Source: Hormiphora californensis
Taxonomy: Eukaryota; Ctenophora; Tentaculata; Cydippida; Pleurobrachiidae
Direction of reading: 5' to 3'
DNA: 64,000 bases
Assembly: GCA_020137815.1 (NCBI GenBank)
Contig: CM035350.1
Coordinates: forward strand, 4,693,541 to 4,757,540
The notes below the pieces were generated by a model. The model was given only the letters and a program-made list of their open reading frames with translations. It searched no databases and was not told where the DNA came from. Position 1 is the stretch's first letter. Each line of letters starts with the position of its first letter. The position numbers and the translations under genes are program-made. Positions 50,801-64,000 of this stretch are shown in pieces.

Positions 50801-52675
50801 ATGAAAGAAACATCCAGATTTCTCATGAAAACCAGGATAAATTTCTATCGTGGAAAGCTTGACTACGTGGCTGATGATCCAGCTGCTGTCAGTGGGTTAA
50901 TCAACAAACTACTGGGAAAAGACAAGATCCCACAGGAGCTTCCTAACGGGAATTCTTCGAGTGAAACAGCAGAAAACTTTGGCACTTTCTTCAAATCGAA
51001 AATCGAGGATATCTACGAGACGATCAGAGTTGAAAACGAACAATCTGAACCATTGCCAGAACTACCACAAACTGACTACACTGGTGCCACATTTTCATCC
51101 TTCCGTAAAGTAACTGAAGAGGAACTCAGTGCTATAATTCAATCTATGGATAAAAAGCACTGTGATCTCGATCCTATCCCTACCAGCAAACTCGTAGGTG
51201 TTCTCCCGAAGTTACTTCCTCTTATCTCTGACATTGTCAACAAAAGCCTACAAGAAGGTTTAGTTCCTGAACAGCTGAAGCAATCACTGATTCGACCCTC
51301 GTTCAAGAAGAAAGGAAGCCCGGAAGAACTAAATAACTACAGACCGGTATCCAACTTAGCTTTTATATCCAAGCTAATTGAAAAATGTGCGTCTATACAG
51401 CTTACGGAGCACCTTGAGACGAACGAACTGTTTCCAGGAGTTCAATCGGCGTACCGGAAACATCATAGCACCGAGACCACACTGGTAAAAGTAGTGAATG
51501 ATCTTCTTCTAATTACAGACACGAAGTCGAAGGCGGTACTTGTATTGCTAGACCTCAGTGCTGCTTTCGACACGATTAACCATGAATTGTTACTTGGGAA
51601 ACTGAGGAGGAATTATGGCGTTGAAGGTACTGCCCTTGAATGGTTTGCCTCCTACCTCAAAGATAGGAAAGCTTCTGTGAAAATTGAGACCTCTACATCC
51701 TCGCCCTTAGCCATCAACATCGGAGTGCCACAGGGCTCTATACTTGGACCACTGTTGTTCATTCTGTACACAAAAAAGTTGGAAAGTATTGCTAGGCACT
51801 ATGGACTAATGGTGGAGCTCTACGCTGACGATACTCAGTTGTATGTTTCTTTCAGCAACGATTCTCTCCTAGACCTCGAGACGAAACTGCAGGGTTGCTT
51901 AAACCACATCAAAGCGTGGATGTCCAAGAACTTCCTCAGACTCAACCCCAGCAAAACTGAAATAATCGTGTTAAACAACAAACATGATAAAACAGAAAAC
52001 CCTGAAAGCCTTCAAACGATGAGCAACCATGAATCTACAAAGCCACTTACACTAGTAAGGAACCTTGGTGTATTTCTGGACTCAGAGCTCTCCCTATCTG
52101 GGCACGTATCCAGAACCGTAAGGACGTGTCAACTAGCCCTTATGAATCTTTGGAAAATCCACAGAATGTTGGGTGTTAATCTGAAAGTCAAACTCGTTAA
52201 CAGTTTAATACACAGCAGACTGGACTACTGTAACAGCCTCCTTGCTGGTTCTTCTGCCAAAGACATAGGTCGATTACAGAAGATTCAAAACTCTGCAGCC
52301 CGTTTCGTCTTTGGACAACGCCTCTACCAAGGCACCACAAACCTTCGCAAACAGCTTCATTTCCTACCCGTTCGAGAAAGAGTGCAGTACAAGTTGTGTC
52401 TACTGACATACAAAACACTGAATGGTATAGCCCCACCTTACCTATCGAAGATGATAACACTCCGTCAACCGAAGTTAAAAAGTCTACGAAGGGATGCTGA
52501 CAAAACCTTACTTGACAAGAACTATGCCAGATATTGTTCGAGTAAAGGTGCGTTTAGTGTCGCTGCTCCGGAAATATGGAATAGCTTACCTTCTTCTCTT
52601 CGGGAAAGCTCATCCATCACATCATTCAAATCCAACCTGAAAACCCACTTCTTCCGAAAGGCATACGAGTGCTAA
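50801..52675 (+). CDS. LINE reverse transcriptase (truncated ORF2), second element
   Basis: 624 aa from the first ATG. RT blocks: [76 protein letters not shown] (YADD), LNPSKTEIIVLN, SRLDYCNSLLAG, LQKIQNSAARFVFG and [13 protein letters not shown]. It is clearly the same family as the element at 7.4 kb but a different subfamily, with moderate amino-acid identity. The frame is intact through all RT motifs; the endonuclease is missing. Confidence 0.9.
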   Translation: MKETSRFLMKTRINFYRGKLDYVADDPAAVSGLINKLLGKDKIPQELPNGNSSSETAENFGTFFKSKIEDIYETIRVENEQSEPLPELPQTDYTGATFSSFRKVTEEELSAIIQSMDKKHCDLDPIPTSKLVGVLPKLLPLISDIVNKSLQEGLVPEQLKQSLIRPSFKKKGSPEELNNYRPVSNLAFISKLIEKCASIQLTEHLETNELFPGVQSAYRKHHSTETTLVKVVNDLLLITDTKSKAVLVLLDLSAAFDTINHELLLGKLRRNYGVEGTALEWFASYLKDRKASVKIETSTSSPLAINIGVPQGSILGPLLFILYTKKLESIARHYGLMVELYADDTQLYVSFSNDSLLDLETKLQGCLNHIKAWMSKNFLRLNPSKTEIIVLNNKHDKTENPESLQTMSNHESTKPLTLVRNLGVFLDSELSLSGHVSRTVRTCQLALMNLWKIHRMLGVNLKVKLVNSLIHSRLDYCNSLLAGSSAKDIGRLQKIQNSAARFVFGQRLYQGTTNLRKQLHFLPVRERVQYKLCLLTYKTLNGIAPPYLSKMITLRQPKLKSLRRDADKTLLDKNYARYCSSKGAFSVAAPEIWNSLPSSLRESSSITSFKSNLKTHFFRKAYEC

Positions 52676-52902
52676 AAAAACAATGTGTGAAGACAATTTA
52701 TACTATGAGAATTGTAGTAGAGAGATGAGAGAGAGTTGAGGATCCCGAATTAGAGTGTGATACCGCGAAGTTAGAACGACCAGTACTCTTTTCACTCACT
52801 CTTTCTAAACTGGTCTTTCTTACTAATTTATATTTAATACTTGTTCTTTTTATGTGACGGATCTCCAGAACTCGGTAAAAAAAAGAGCCTGGGTTAAATA
52901 AA

Positions 52903-52985
52903 ATCAAAAAAAAAAAAAAAAAAAGTAAAGCAGAAAAGATCCAAAAAAAAAAAGAAAAAAAAAAAAAAAAAAAAAAAAAAAAGAC
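52903..52985. repeat. Poly(A) tracts
   Basis: Two long A runs (about 52906-52924 and about 52943-52982), broken by GTAAAGCAGAAAAGATCC and a few single bases, follow an AATAAA-like AAATAAAATC. This looks like a retroposed 3' end. Confidence 0.85.
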
Positions 52986-53064
52986 AACAAAAAAGGGGCA
53001 AAGAAAAAAGGGGGATATAAATTATAAATGGACACCAAAATTGGGGGTATGGGGGTGGAAGGGT

Positions 53065-53402
53065 TCCAGTGAGGTGTTGCGCAGTGGAGCATGTTGGGCT
53101 TCACTTATAGAAGTGCAGCCAGTATGGTGTAGTGCAGTGGAGCGTGTTGGGCTTTACTTATAGAAGTGCAGCCAGTATGGTGTAGTGCAGTGGAGTGTGT
53201 TGGGCTTTACTTATAGAAGTGAAGCCAGTATGGTGTAGTGTAGTGGAGTGTGTTGGGCTTTACTTATAGAAGTACAGTCAGTATGGTGTGGTGCAGTGGA
53301 GTGTGTTGGGCTTTACTTATAGAAGTACAGTCGGTATGGTGTGGTGCAGTGGAGTGTGATGGGCTTTACTTATAGAAGTACAGCCAGTGTGGTGAGATGC
53401 AG
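53065..53402. repeat. 60-bp tandem repeat array
   Basis: About 5.6 diverged copies of a roughly 60-bp unit containing GTTGGGCTTTACTTATAGAAG and CCAGTATGGTGTAGTGCAGTG. No coding capacity. Confidence 0.9.
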
Positions 53403-54291
53403 GCTACAACGAGTATGACTTCTCTCCCGCTCCTTGGTTCTCCTACAGGTGAAGTAGTCGGATCATCAGTCCTCACCCAGGTTGTATAAGACAGTATCGA
53501 TTGTTTAAGGGCTAAAGCCCTGGTGCTAAAGTATTTATTTCTGGATCCCTAGATCCAAGAGCATATCTTATCAATCTGCAGTAAGCAGAGACAGTATTAT
53601 ATATTTCATCATCCGATTTAAATATCGTTTAACTAACAAGACCTACCTTCAGAAAAAATATCATCTTGAAATAACATCTGGAAATCCTTGGTATAGAACT
53701 AACCGCTTTTGAAACGAGAGTTAGTGAGACGAAGTCCGCACCAAGTGATGCAAGTAGTCAAGACCTAACAGAACTCGTGTTGTTCTTTAAAATATGAACA
53801 ATGAAAAGCGGACAATAAATGTATATTTGTATTTGTATTTGTATTTGTATCTTATCAGGAATCAGAGATATCTCAGAAATGAAATTGGCGAAGACCATGC
53901 CAGGGGTGCCGGTTGGGGGTGAGAACTGAGAGAACAGTGGAAAAAAGGACTTTATCTAAAACTTTATTGACGCTAGTGGGATCATTTAGGACAGAGGAAT
54001 AGTATTGATACTTTGCTAATACATATGTAGCAAGATCTATTTAGGAGCTCGATTGCCCTCCTCTAATATAAATGTTGAAGTTCATTCATTCATTCCTCGA
54101 TTGGTATTCGTTGAATCGTTTTAGTCAGAGGTAGCTCAAAGATTGAGCAGGTGGTCGAGATGAAATTAAAGAGGTGTATGTGGTTGAAAGTGTAAGAGGG
54201 GGTAAGGTCGTATATATTTTGATTAAATATAAACTTTTAAACTAACCCACCAATTATTAGAATGTCCGTGTGAGGTGGGAATCAGACAGAA
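53403..54291. other. LINE tail and upstream region of the coiled-coil gene
   Basis: Unique-looking sequence to about 53820, then the (TATTTG)n tail, then about 440 bp of A/T-rich DNA that must include the promoter of the next gene. No ORF is credible. Confidence 0.4.
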
Positions 54292-56602
<2,311 letters not shown>

Positions 56603-57271
56603 GACACCCAACTAACCAGAGACAGTTTTTAGAGACAGTTTTTCATGGCCAAGGACACTTTCAGAATTCTATCTTATATTTTTGTAAACATGTAAATAGA
56701 GTGTAAAATATATATAAATGTTCGTGTAAATCATTTTGTTGTCTGTAAAATTGAAAAATGAAGTAATCGTCCTCGTACACAACCACTCTTTTGTTCGTGC
56801 CCCCTTCTTTGTCTTCATTCTCTACAGCCGACGCCTCAAAGACTGTACCCTCATATCGTGGGCCCTACCTTTTGTCACCTCCACAACTTACCCCAAGTTT
56901 CATGAGTGAAGAACACCCAGAACGATGATCAGGAGCGACAGATAGAGTTGGGAGGTAAAAGAAGGGGCACCATCCCAAAGTTTAAACACGTCGATCAGAA
57001 ATCAGCCCCTCCCATATCTTAACCAAATGCCGGCCCCCGTCCTCCGCGTCCTTCTAAAACCCTCCGCCCCCCTCCACAAAAACCCCCCAAAAAAGGTTGG
57101 GGAAAGGGGAAGGGGTATAAAGAAATGCCTTTGACGTCATGGTCGGCATGAATAATGCGTGCAACAATACCTAACATCAAAAGTATATATCTCTCCATCT
57201 TCCTATCTCTCTCTTTCCCTCTTCCTCTCTTTATCTATCTTTCTCTCCCTCTATCTCCCTATCTTGTACAG
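56603..57271. other. Interval before PEX13; first exon not located
   Basis: Holds the 3' UTR of the coiled-coil gene and must hold the 5' part of PEX13. I could not find an exon that ends in the required phase. A Pro-rich frame at about 57024-57150 resembles PEX13 N-termini in composition but has no start and no matching donor. Confidence 0.4.
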
Positions 57272-58282
57272 TTACGGTGGGTATCCGTGGGGTGGCCAAC
57301 CTGACTGGAACAGATCAGTGGTGGGTCGGTGGACTGGAGAACCAGACAGCCCCTTTGTGAAGTCAGCAGAGGAGAGTGTTAGGGAGGCATTCGCATCGAT
57401 TGAGTCAATTGTAACTGCTTTTACATCGGTAAGTAGGGGGTATAATACCACTAATTAACATTGAAGTAGCACAAGTAATGACTCCCTAAATAATATCTAG
57501 GTAGCACAACTACTAGAGGCGACCTACAACTCTGTCCACAGCTCATTCCGGGCTGTTCTCTCAGTAGCAGATCACTTCAGTAAACTCAGACAGCAGCTTG
57601 TTAAAGTTCTACGGGGCTTTATGGTCCTCGGAATAGGACGCAGGTTAGTCCAGAAAAAAGCATCGGAAGTAGAAACTTTTACACTTTTATTGGAGTAAAA
57701 CTTGTGTTTTTAAATTGTGAATAGGAATTAGGAGTCTTCGTATTAACAAGATAATACACCTGCCGATATTATTCTCTCTCCCCAACAGGGTATTTGAGCG
57801 GCTCTGGAACTGCCTCACCAAATCAGCTACCCCTCACGAGGCTGTACAGAATGTGGCCTGGGAAATGGCTAACCCACAAGGCCAACAAGACCTGTGGCCC
57901 TTTGTAACGTTTCTACTTGTAGTGTGTGTCGGGCCCTACTTCATTTATAAGATGTTCCCTGCGGATATTCAGGGGGAGGAGGGTGAGGACGGGGTGGATA
58001 ATGAATCGGCCAGGGTACTGTTTTCCTATCGGGCCAGCAATCCAGATGAGGTAGGTTGTTTTATAGATGCTGTTTCCATGGTTACCATTTGGTGTTAAAA
58101 TTGTGTTTCCATGGTTACCGTTAATTGGTAACAACTATTTCTCCCCCCTGTAGCTGTCAGTGATCGAGGGTTCGGAAGTGATAGTAGCCCCTTCCCATCT
58201 GCAACCTTCAATCCCAGGGTGGACTCTAGTTAGCTCGGACGGAGCAGTCGGACTCGTACCGGCCAATTATCTTGAAAACTGA
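57272..58282 (+). CDS. PEX13: Peroxin 13 (5' end missing)
   Basis: Four exons, 57272-57428, 57501-57643, 57789-58050 and 58154-58282, join in phase; the first coding exon is not found. The start of the visible part, YGGYPWGG, is the end of the Gly/Tyr-rich N-terminus. Next comes ESVREAFASIESIVTAFTSV with YNSVHSSFRAVLSVADHFSK, the conserved PEX13 core. A membrane segment follows (LWPFVTFLLVVCVGPYFIYK), then a C-terminal SH3 domain: ARVLFSYRASNPDELSVIEG, GWTLVSSDGAVGLVPANYLE. PEX13 is a peroxisomal membrane component of the docking complex for PEX5 import receptors. The protein stops right after the SH3 domain, shorter than vertebrate PEX13. Confidence 0.92.
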
Positions 58283-58594
58283 TTTGAGAATTGAGGGTGC
58301 TTGGGGGTGCGTGTTTAATGTTTATTTGTTTGTTTTGCTTACTAAAATTGAGTGAAACCTATCTTTGCTTGTGTATGTTTTTTTCGGGTTACAGTTTGCC
58401 CGCTTTTTCAGTTTGAATACTTTGTTTGAAATGACCGTTTTTCAAACTCTGAATGTGACCAATTCCCGTGCAATTTTTTCTGTAAATTTGTAAACTTTGT
58501 GCAATTTTTGGTCTGTTGTTTTTAACAAAAACATTTGAGTTGTTTCATTATTCCTACTCCACAATCTCACACATAATCTAATCTCTTTAGTGGT

Positions 58595-59207
58595 ATGTCA
58601 TACAAAAAGCAGCGACCCCTAACCGCCACATTCCCGGCCAAAGAGCGGCGCACGTGGTCGGTGTGTAACTCTGAAGTACCTGCCCAACCTATACCTCGAC
58701 CAAAAACGGCCCTTTCCCGTCATATTGCATCTGAGTTGGACAAACAGTTAGGGGCTAAGGAGAACGTTCCATTAAAAAGGTAATTACCGAGTTGGACTCT
58801 CAGAGAGCGGTGTGAGCCACACTACTAAACAACTTAAGAGTTGTAAACAAGTCCAGATTCTCTAATATTTCGAGGATTTGGCCCTCATACTCATAGAGTA
58901 TAGACAAAAGTCATGGTATATATTGTTTACCCTAACAAATAACCCTCTTGCTTCAGATCTGTGCACCTCTGTATTGTAACATTACCTCTTCTATAAGGTA
59001 TGAGCGCCTAAACGACCCAGCTATGGATCCTATCGTGGTTAAGGCGGTGCGAGCATTTGCTAAACAGAAAAAGATTGTTACCCATGAATGTATCATAGAT
59101 GTTGGAGAAAAGATTGCCGCCGCAAAACAGAAATCTCACCGAGAGGAAGTGGAGAGGAAAGTCGCTGAAGCGGTGAGTTAATACTTAATGGGGGTGAGAG
59201 AGAAAGA

Positions 59208-59238
<31 letters not shown>

Positions 59239-61599
59239 TGTGTGTGTGTGTGTGTGTATATAGTTTTTCTCAATATTGTTCTGTGTTTATGTCGCCCCAT
59301 TATTTGATGTGGTCAAAAAGTTGTCTACCAGCACGCTTATTGTATGATCACATGTGCTGTAGCGTAATATTTAAGTACTTATCTGTTTCTCTAGTAGTAG
59401 ACTTGCCTTTCCCTTTGCACATCTAGGTAACGGCCATAATATCAAGGCAAGCTCTTGACGATAATTATTGACGTGATCTTAGTTCTTGCTTGAAACTGTC
59501 GATAAGAAAAATCGAAAAAGTTTGTGGTTTCGGTTGTCCGCCTTTTTAAAACCACCACCAAGATCATTAGATTTCTGGTGTTGGTATATCTCACTATAAG
59601 ATCATAACACTAAGATTCCTACTTCTCCGTTCTGTGTTCGATGATCAGTCTTAGTTTAGAACGCACAGATTTGTTTTTCCAGTTCTGTCTTTACCGTTTA
59701 ACCTACTACTAGATCTAACAACAGGTGACACCATTATGGAGTCAAATAACTACTCAATTTATGCTATCCATGATCCTGTTGAACGGTTTGCTTGTTCAAC
59801 TTTCCTGTTCTCCCTTCTCCTCGCATCTATCCTGGGCAACACTCTCATCTTGGTGGCGACACTCCGCTACAAGGCGCTTACCCTGGATAAGATCACTGAG
59901 ACGCTGATAACCCACATAGCCTGCTCGGACCTTGGTCTAGCCCTAACTACCATCCTTCCCCGGGCTGTTTCTATGACAGCAGACAGGTGGGTATTTGGAC
60001 AATTCCTCTATGTCTTCCGTGTCTACACGGGCTACTACTTCTACCAGGCTAGTGTGTTCTTGGTATGTGCTTTAAACATCAGCAAGTTATCTTGTTTGCT
60101 GTTCGGACTACGGGCCCGTCTCCGGAGCAGAAGGACGGGGCACCTAGTGGGCGGGATGATGTGGGTCCTCTCCCTTACCTGGCCCATCTTCTTCCTCTTT
60201 GTGAACCCTGGAGATCTTTATTTTGATTACCGGGTGTACGTGTCCAACTATGCATTCACGGACCCCATCTGGGGGAAGTATTTGCCCGTGCTGGGTGCCC
60301 TTCTTGGCACAGTGCCCAATCTGACTGTCCTTGTAACTACGGTGTCGCTCCTGATTGTTGCATTCAGGGCATCACGCAGATCAACAAGACGTTGTACCAT
60401 CAAATGGCAAGGAATAACAACAGTGTGCATGATTGCTGTCGTGTATTGTGTCTCCAATGTTCCATTCACCATCAGTTTACTAGCGGAGAAATCCCTGACG
60501 CAATATGACAGTGATAATAACCCTGTGGGGTGGTTTTATATCGGCTACCATCGGTTTGCTTGGAATATCGTCCCTCTAAACAATGTCGGCAATGTCTTCA
60601 TCTACACTTGGTCCATTATGAGTTTTAGAAAGTTTGTGATCACCAAAGTGCTGAGACGGAAGTGGACAGTTAGTGGTATGGCTTTTAGAAACCCAACTGC
60701 GACGTCTGAACTGGCTACTGCCCCTGTCCCAACGTCCCCAGGTCCCTCTAGGCGTGCCATTACTGTTGAGCGGGAACTTAGTACTTCTACTGTGTAAAAC
60801 TAAACATGCGTGACGTCATATCTGTGTGACTGAAAAATTAGAAGATGAAAGCTTATTTTGAAAAGACGGAGAAAGGATTCGATAAGTGATGAACATTTTG
60901 AAATTGATACGAGTAGTAAATTAAAAATTATGTACTTCGCTATTTTATTTTTGTGAAAATGATGGTTGTTTTTACAAGGGACTATCCACAAACGACATGT
61001 CACCATCACTTTTTGTCACTCCCCCTCCGACCCTCCTCGTTGAACATAATTTGTGGGTGGTCGCCTGGTCATTGAGGATTTGGTAGAAGGTGTGTTATGT
61101 CTGAATATATATGTCTGAATATAAAGGAGAGAGACAGAAGGCGCACACACGAGTTCAGGGTGTTGTCAGCGTGGAGTGAGCGGGATATAACATCACATAT
61201 ATATTCAAAGAATATAATACTCGCTACATGTTGTGTGTGTGTGCCGTGGTGACATGTACAGGGATCTCTCAAATCTCGATGACATATATATATATATTGT
61301 ATCCCTTTGGCCTTCTGCAAAAACTCTATACTAAGAAGCCAATACTCAGACACGAAAAGTGTTGGTTACTGGTTGAAGGATTCCTCCAGGAGGAAAGGTT
61401 GCGGGGAAATGTAAAAATATTCATTGTGCAGGTTGAGGAAGAGAGGAGGAGGTGTGAATCAGAGTTTTCCAAGAGATCTAAGATAGAGAAAGAGGAGCTG
61501 AAATCAACTTGGATTGAGAAAATAGACAACACTGACCAGGTATTTGCCTTGCTCGACCCTGTTTCCGCGCACCCCACTACAAATGTAAAGGAGGGTTAG
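58595..61599 (+). CDS. C6orf163-like coiled-coil protein (tentative, 3' end uncertain)
   Basis: Three exons are clear: 58595-58779, 58998-59172 and 61432-61538, with matching phases. The start is MSYKKQRPLTATFPAKERRT. The second exon encodes VTHECIIDVGEKIAAAKQKS and continues as a charged helix, HREEVERKVAEA; the third adds EEERRRCESEF...KIEKEELKSTWIEKIDNTDQ. The order THxxIxDVGxKI followed by coiled coil recalls human C6orf163, a poorly known protein; this is similarity from memory. After 61538 a good donor (CAG|GTATTT) suggests a further exon, otherwise the frame ends at 61599. The 2.26-kb intron 59173-61431 contains a whole GPCR gene on the same strand. Confidence 0.6.
59202..59260. repeat. 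(GA)n(GT)n microsatellite
   Basis: AGAGAGAAAGAGGG grades into (GA)n and then (GT)n to TATATA, just 3' of an exon donor in the C6orf163-like gene. Confidence 0.9.
59736..60797 (+). CDS. Rhodopsin-class GPCR, intronless, divergent motifs
   Basis: 353 aa, single exon, seven hydrophobic helices. TM1 has GNTLILVAT (the conserved Asn) and TM2 has ACSDLGLALT (the conserved Asp). TM3 has VYTGYYFYQASVFLVCALNI, but the DRY motif is replaced by NISKLSC. TM4 contains MMWVLSLTWPIFF, TM5 LGTVPNLTVLVTTVSLLIVA, TM6 VCMIAVVYCVSNVPFTISLL. TM7 ends NVGNVFIYTW, a variant of NPxxY, before the SFRKFV helix 8. N-glycosylation sites (NYS) are near the N-terminus and the tail is Ser/Thr/Pro-rich. No ligand class can be given. 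The gene is nested in an intron of the C6orf163-like gene, same strand. DRY loss suggests altered G-protein coupling. Confidence 0.88.
   Translation: MESNNYSIYAIHDPVERFACSTFLFSLLLASILGNTLILVATLRYKALTLDKITETLITHIACSDLGLALTTILPRAVSMTADRWVFGQFLYVFRVYTGYYFYQASVFLVCALNISKLSCLLFGLRARLRSRRTGHLVGGMMWVLSLTWPIFFLFVNPGDLYFDYRVYVSNYAFTDPIWGKYLPVLGALLGTVPNLTVLVTTVSLLIVAFRASRRSTRRCTIKWQGITTVCMIAVVYCVSNVPFTISLLAEKSLTQYDSDNNPVGWFYIGYHRFAWNIVPLNNVGNVFIYTWSIMSFRKFVITKVLRRKWTVSGMAFRNPTATSELATAPVPTSPGPSRRAITVERELSTSTV
60798..61431. other. 3' side of the nested GPCR gene
   Basis: A/T-rich sequence with a (TA)n run at about 61284-61296; it belongs to the GPCR 3' UTR and the host intron. No further gene is seen. 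Confidence 0.4.
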
Positions 61600-61684
61600 A
61601 ACATAACAAGATCAGGTGTTTAATCAAGTGATATAATTATCCATTTGACAGATTCATTTTCAAATCAGTTTATTGTTCACCAAG

Positions 61685-63972
<2,288 letters not shown>

Positions 63973-64000
63973 TTTGATGTATCACATGTCAGTAGTGAAA

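Larger units (their letters stand above)
50740..53855 (+). mobile_element. Second 5'-truncated CR1/L2/Rex-like LINE with composite 3' region
   Basis: The coding frame is open upstream of the first ATG (K-K-E-E-H-K-E-A-R-T-A-L-N-K-A), so the 5' end is missing. The stop is at 52675. The 3' part is unusual: AAATAAAATC then poly(A) at about 52903-52984, then a 60-bp tandem array, then a tail of (TATTTG)n at about 53822-53850 like the simple-repeat ends of CR1/L2 elements. Whether everything to 53850 belongs to one element is uncertain. Confidence 0.7.

Noticed and set aside
57033-57150. ATG and Pro-rich frame before PEX13
   Set aside because: The ATG frame stops soon and its only donor is in the wrong phase; the Pro-rich frame has an immediate upstream stop.

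Overview
This window is nuclear DNA of an animal. Nearly every gene has spliceosomal introns with GT/AG borders (mostly 60-500 nt), and the genes are metazoan ones: cytosolic ribosomal proteins, ATG101, PEX13, NADK2, an ING-family PHD protein, a BPI/LBP protein, a rhodopsin-type GPCR and a cathepsin L-like protease. Genes are dense (about 20 loci in 64 kb), with long CT/GA microsatellites, many small palindromic transposons and two 5'-truncated CR1/L2-type LINEs. I infer a compact invertebrate genome, possibly an early-branching animal such as a sponge; the phylum is a guess.

Layout. 0.9-1.5 kb (-): 5' part of a peroxiredoxin-like 2A / selenoprotein U gene with an in-frame TGA at the Sec position. 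1.6-4.6 kb (-): RPL8, RPL13 (two identical intronic H/ACA-like snoRNA copies) and ubiquitin-RPS27A. 4.9-9.7 kb: three foldback elements, then a LINE. 9.9-12.1 kb (-): an ankyrin-repeat protein, divergent from an intronless WD40 gene at 12.7-13.7 kb (+). 15.2-33.4 kb (+): a large WDR87/WDR97-like gene whose 7.3-kb intron holds two tandem cytochrome P450 genes on the opposite strand. 33.7-50.1 kb (-): six head-to-tail genes, CDPF1, ATG101, NADK2, ING, BPI/LBP and a very large ankyrin-WGR-PARP gene with an apparent 1-nt frameshift in its catalytic domain. 50.6-53.9 kb: telomere-like repeats, a second LINE, poly(A) and 60-bp tandem repeats. 54.3-61.6 kb (+): a coiled-coil protein gene, PEX13 and a C6orf163-like coiled-coil gene that contains an intronless GPCR gene in its last visible intron. 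61.7-64.0 kb (-): a complete cathepsin L-like gene.

The genes do not form one pathway. Loose themes are translation (RPL8, RPL13, RPS27A), cilium/axoneme candidates (WDR87/97-like and the two coiled-coil proteins) and housekeeping (ATG101, PEX13, NADK2, ING). The more unusual items are the UGA-containing selenoprotein, the duplicated snoRNA, the nested P450 pair with reciprocal transposon insertions, and the giant ANK-WGR-PARP with its frame break.
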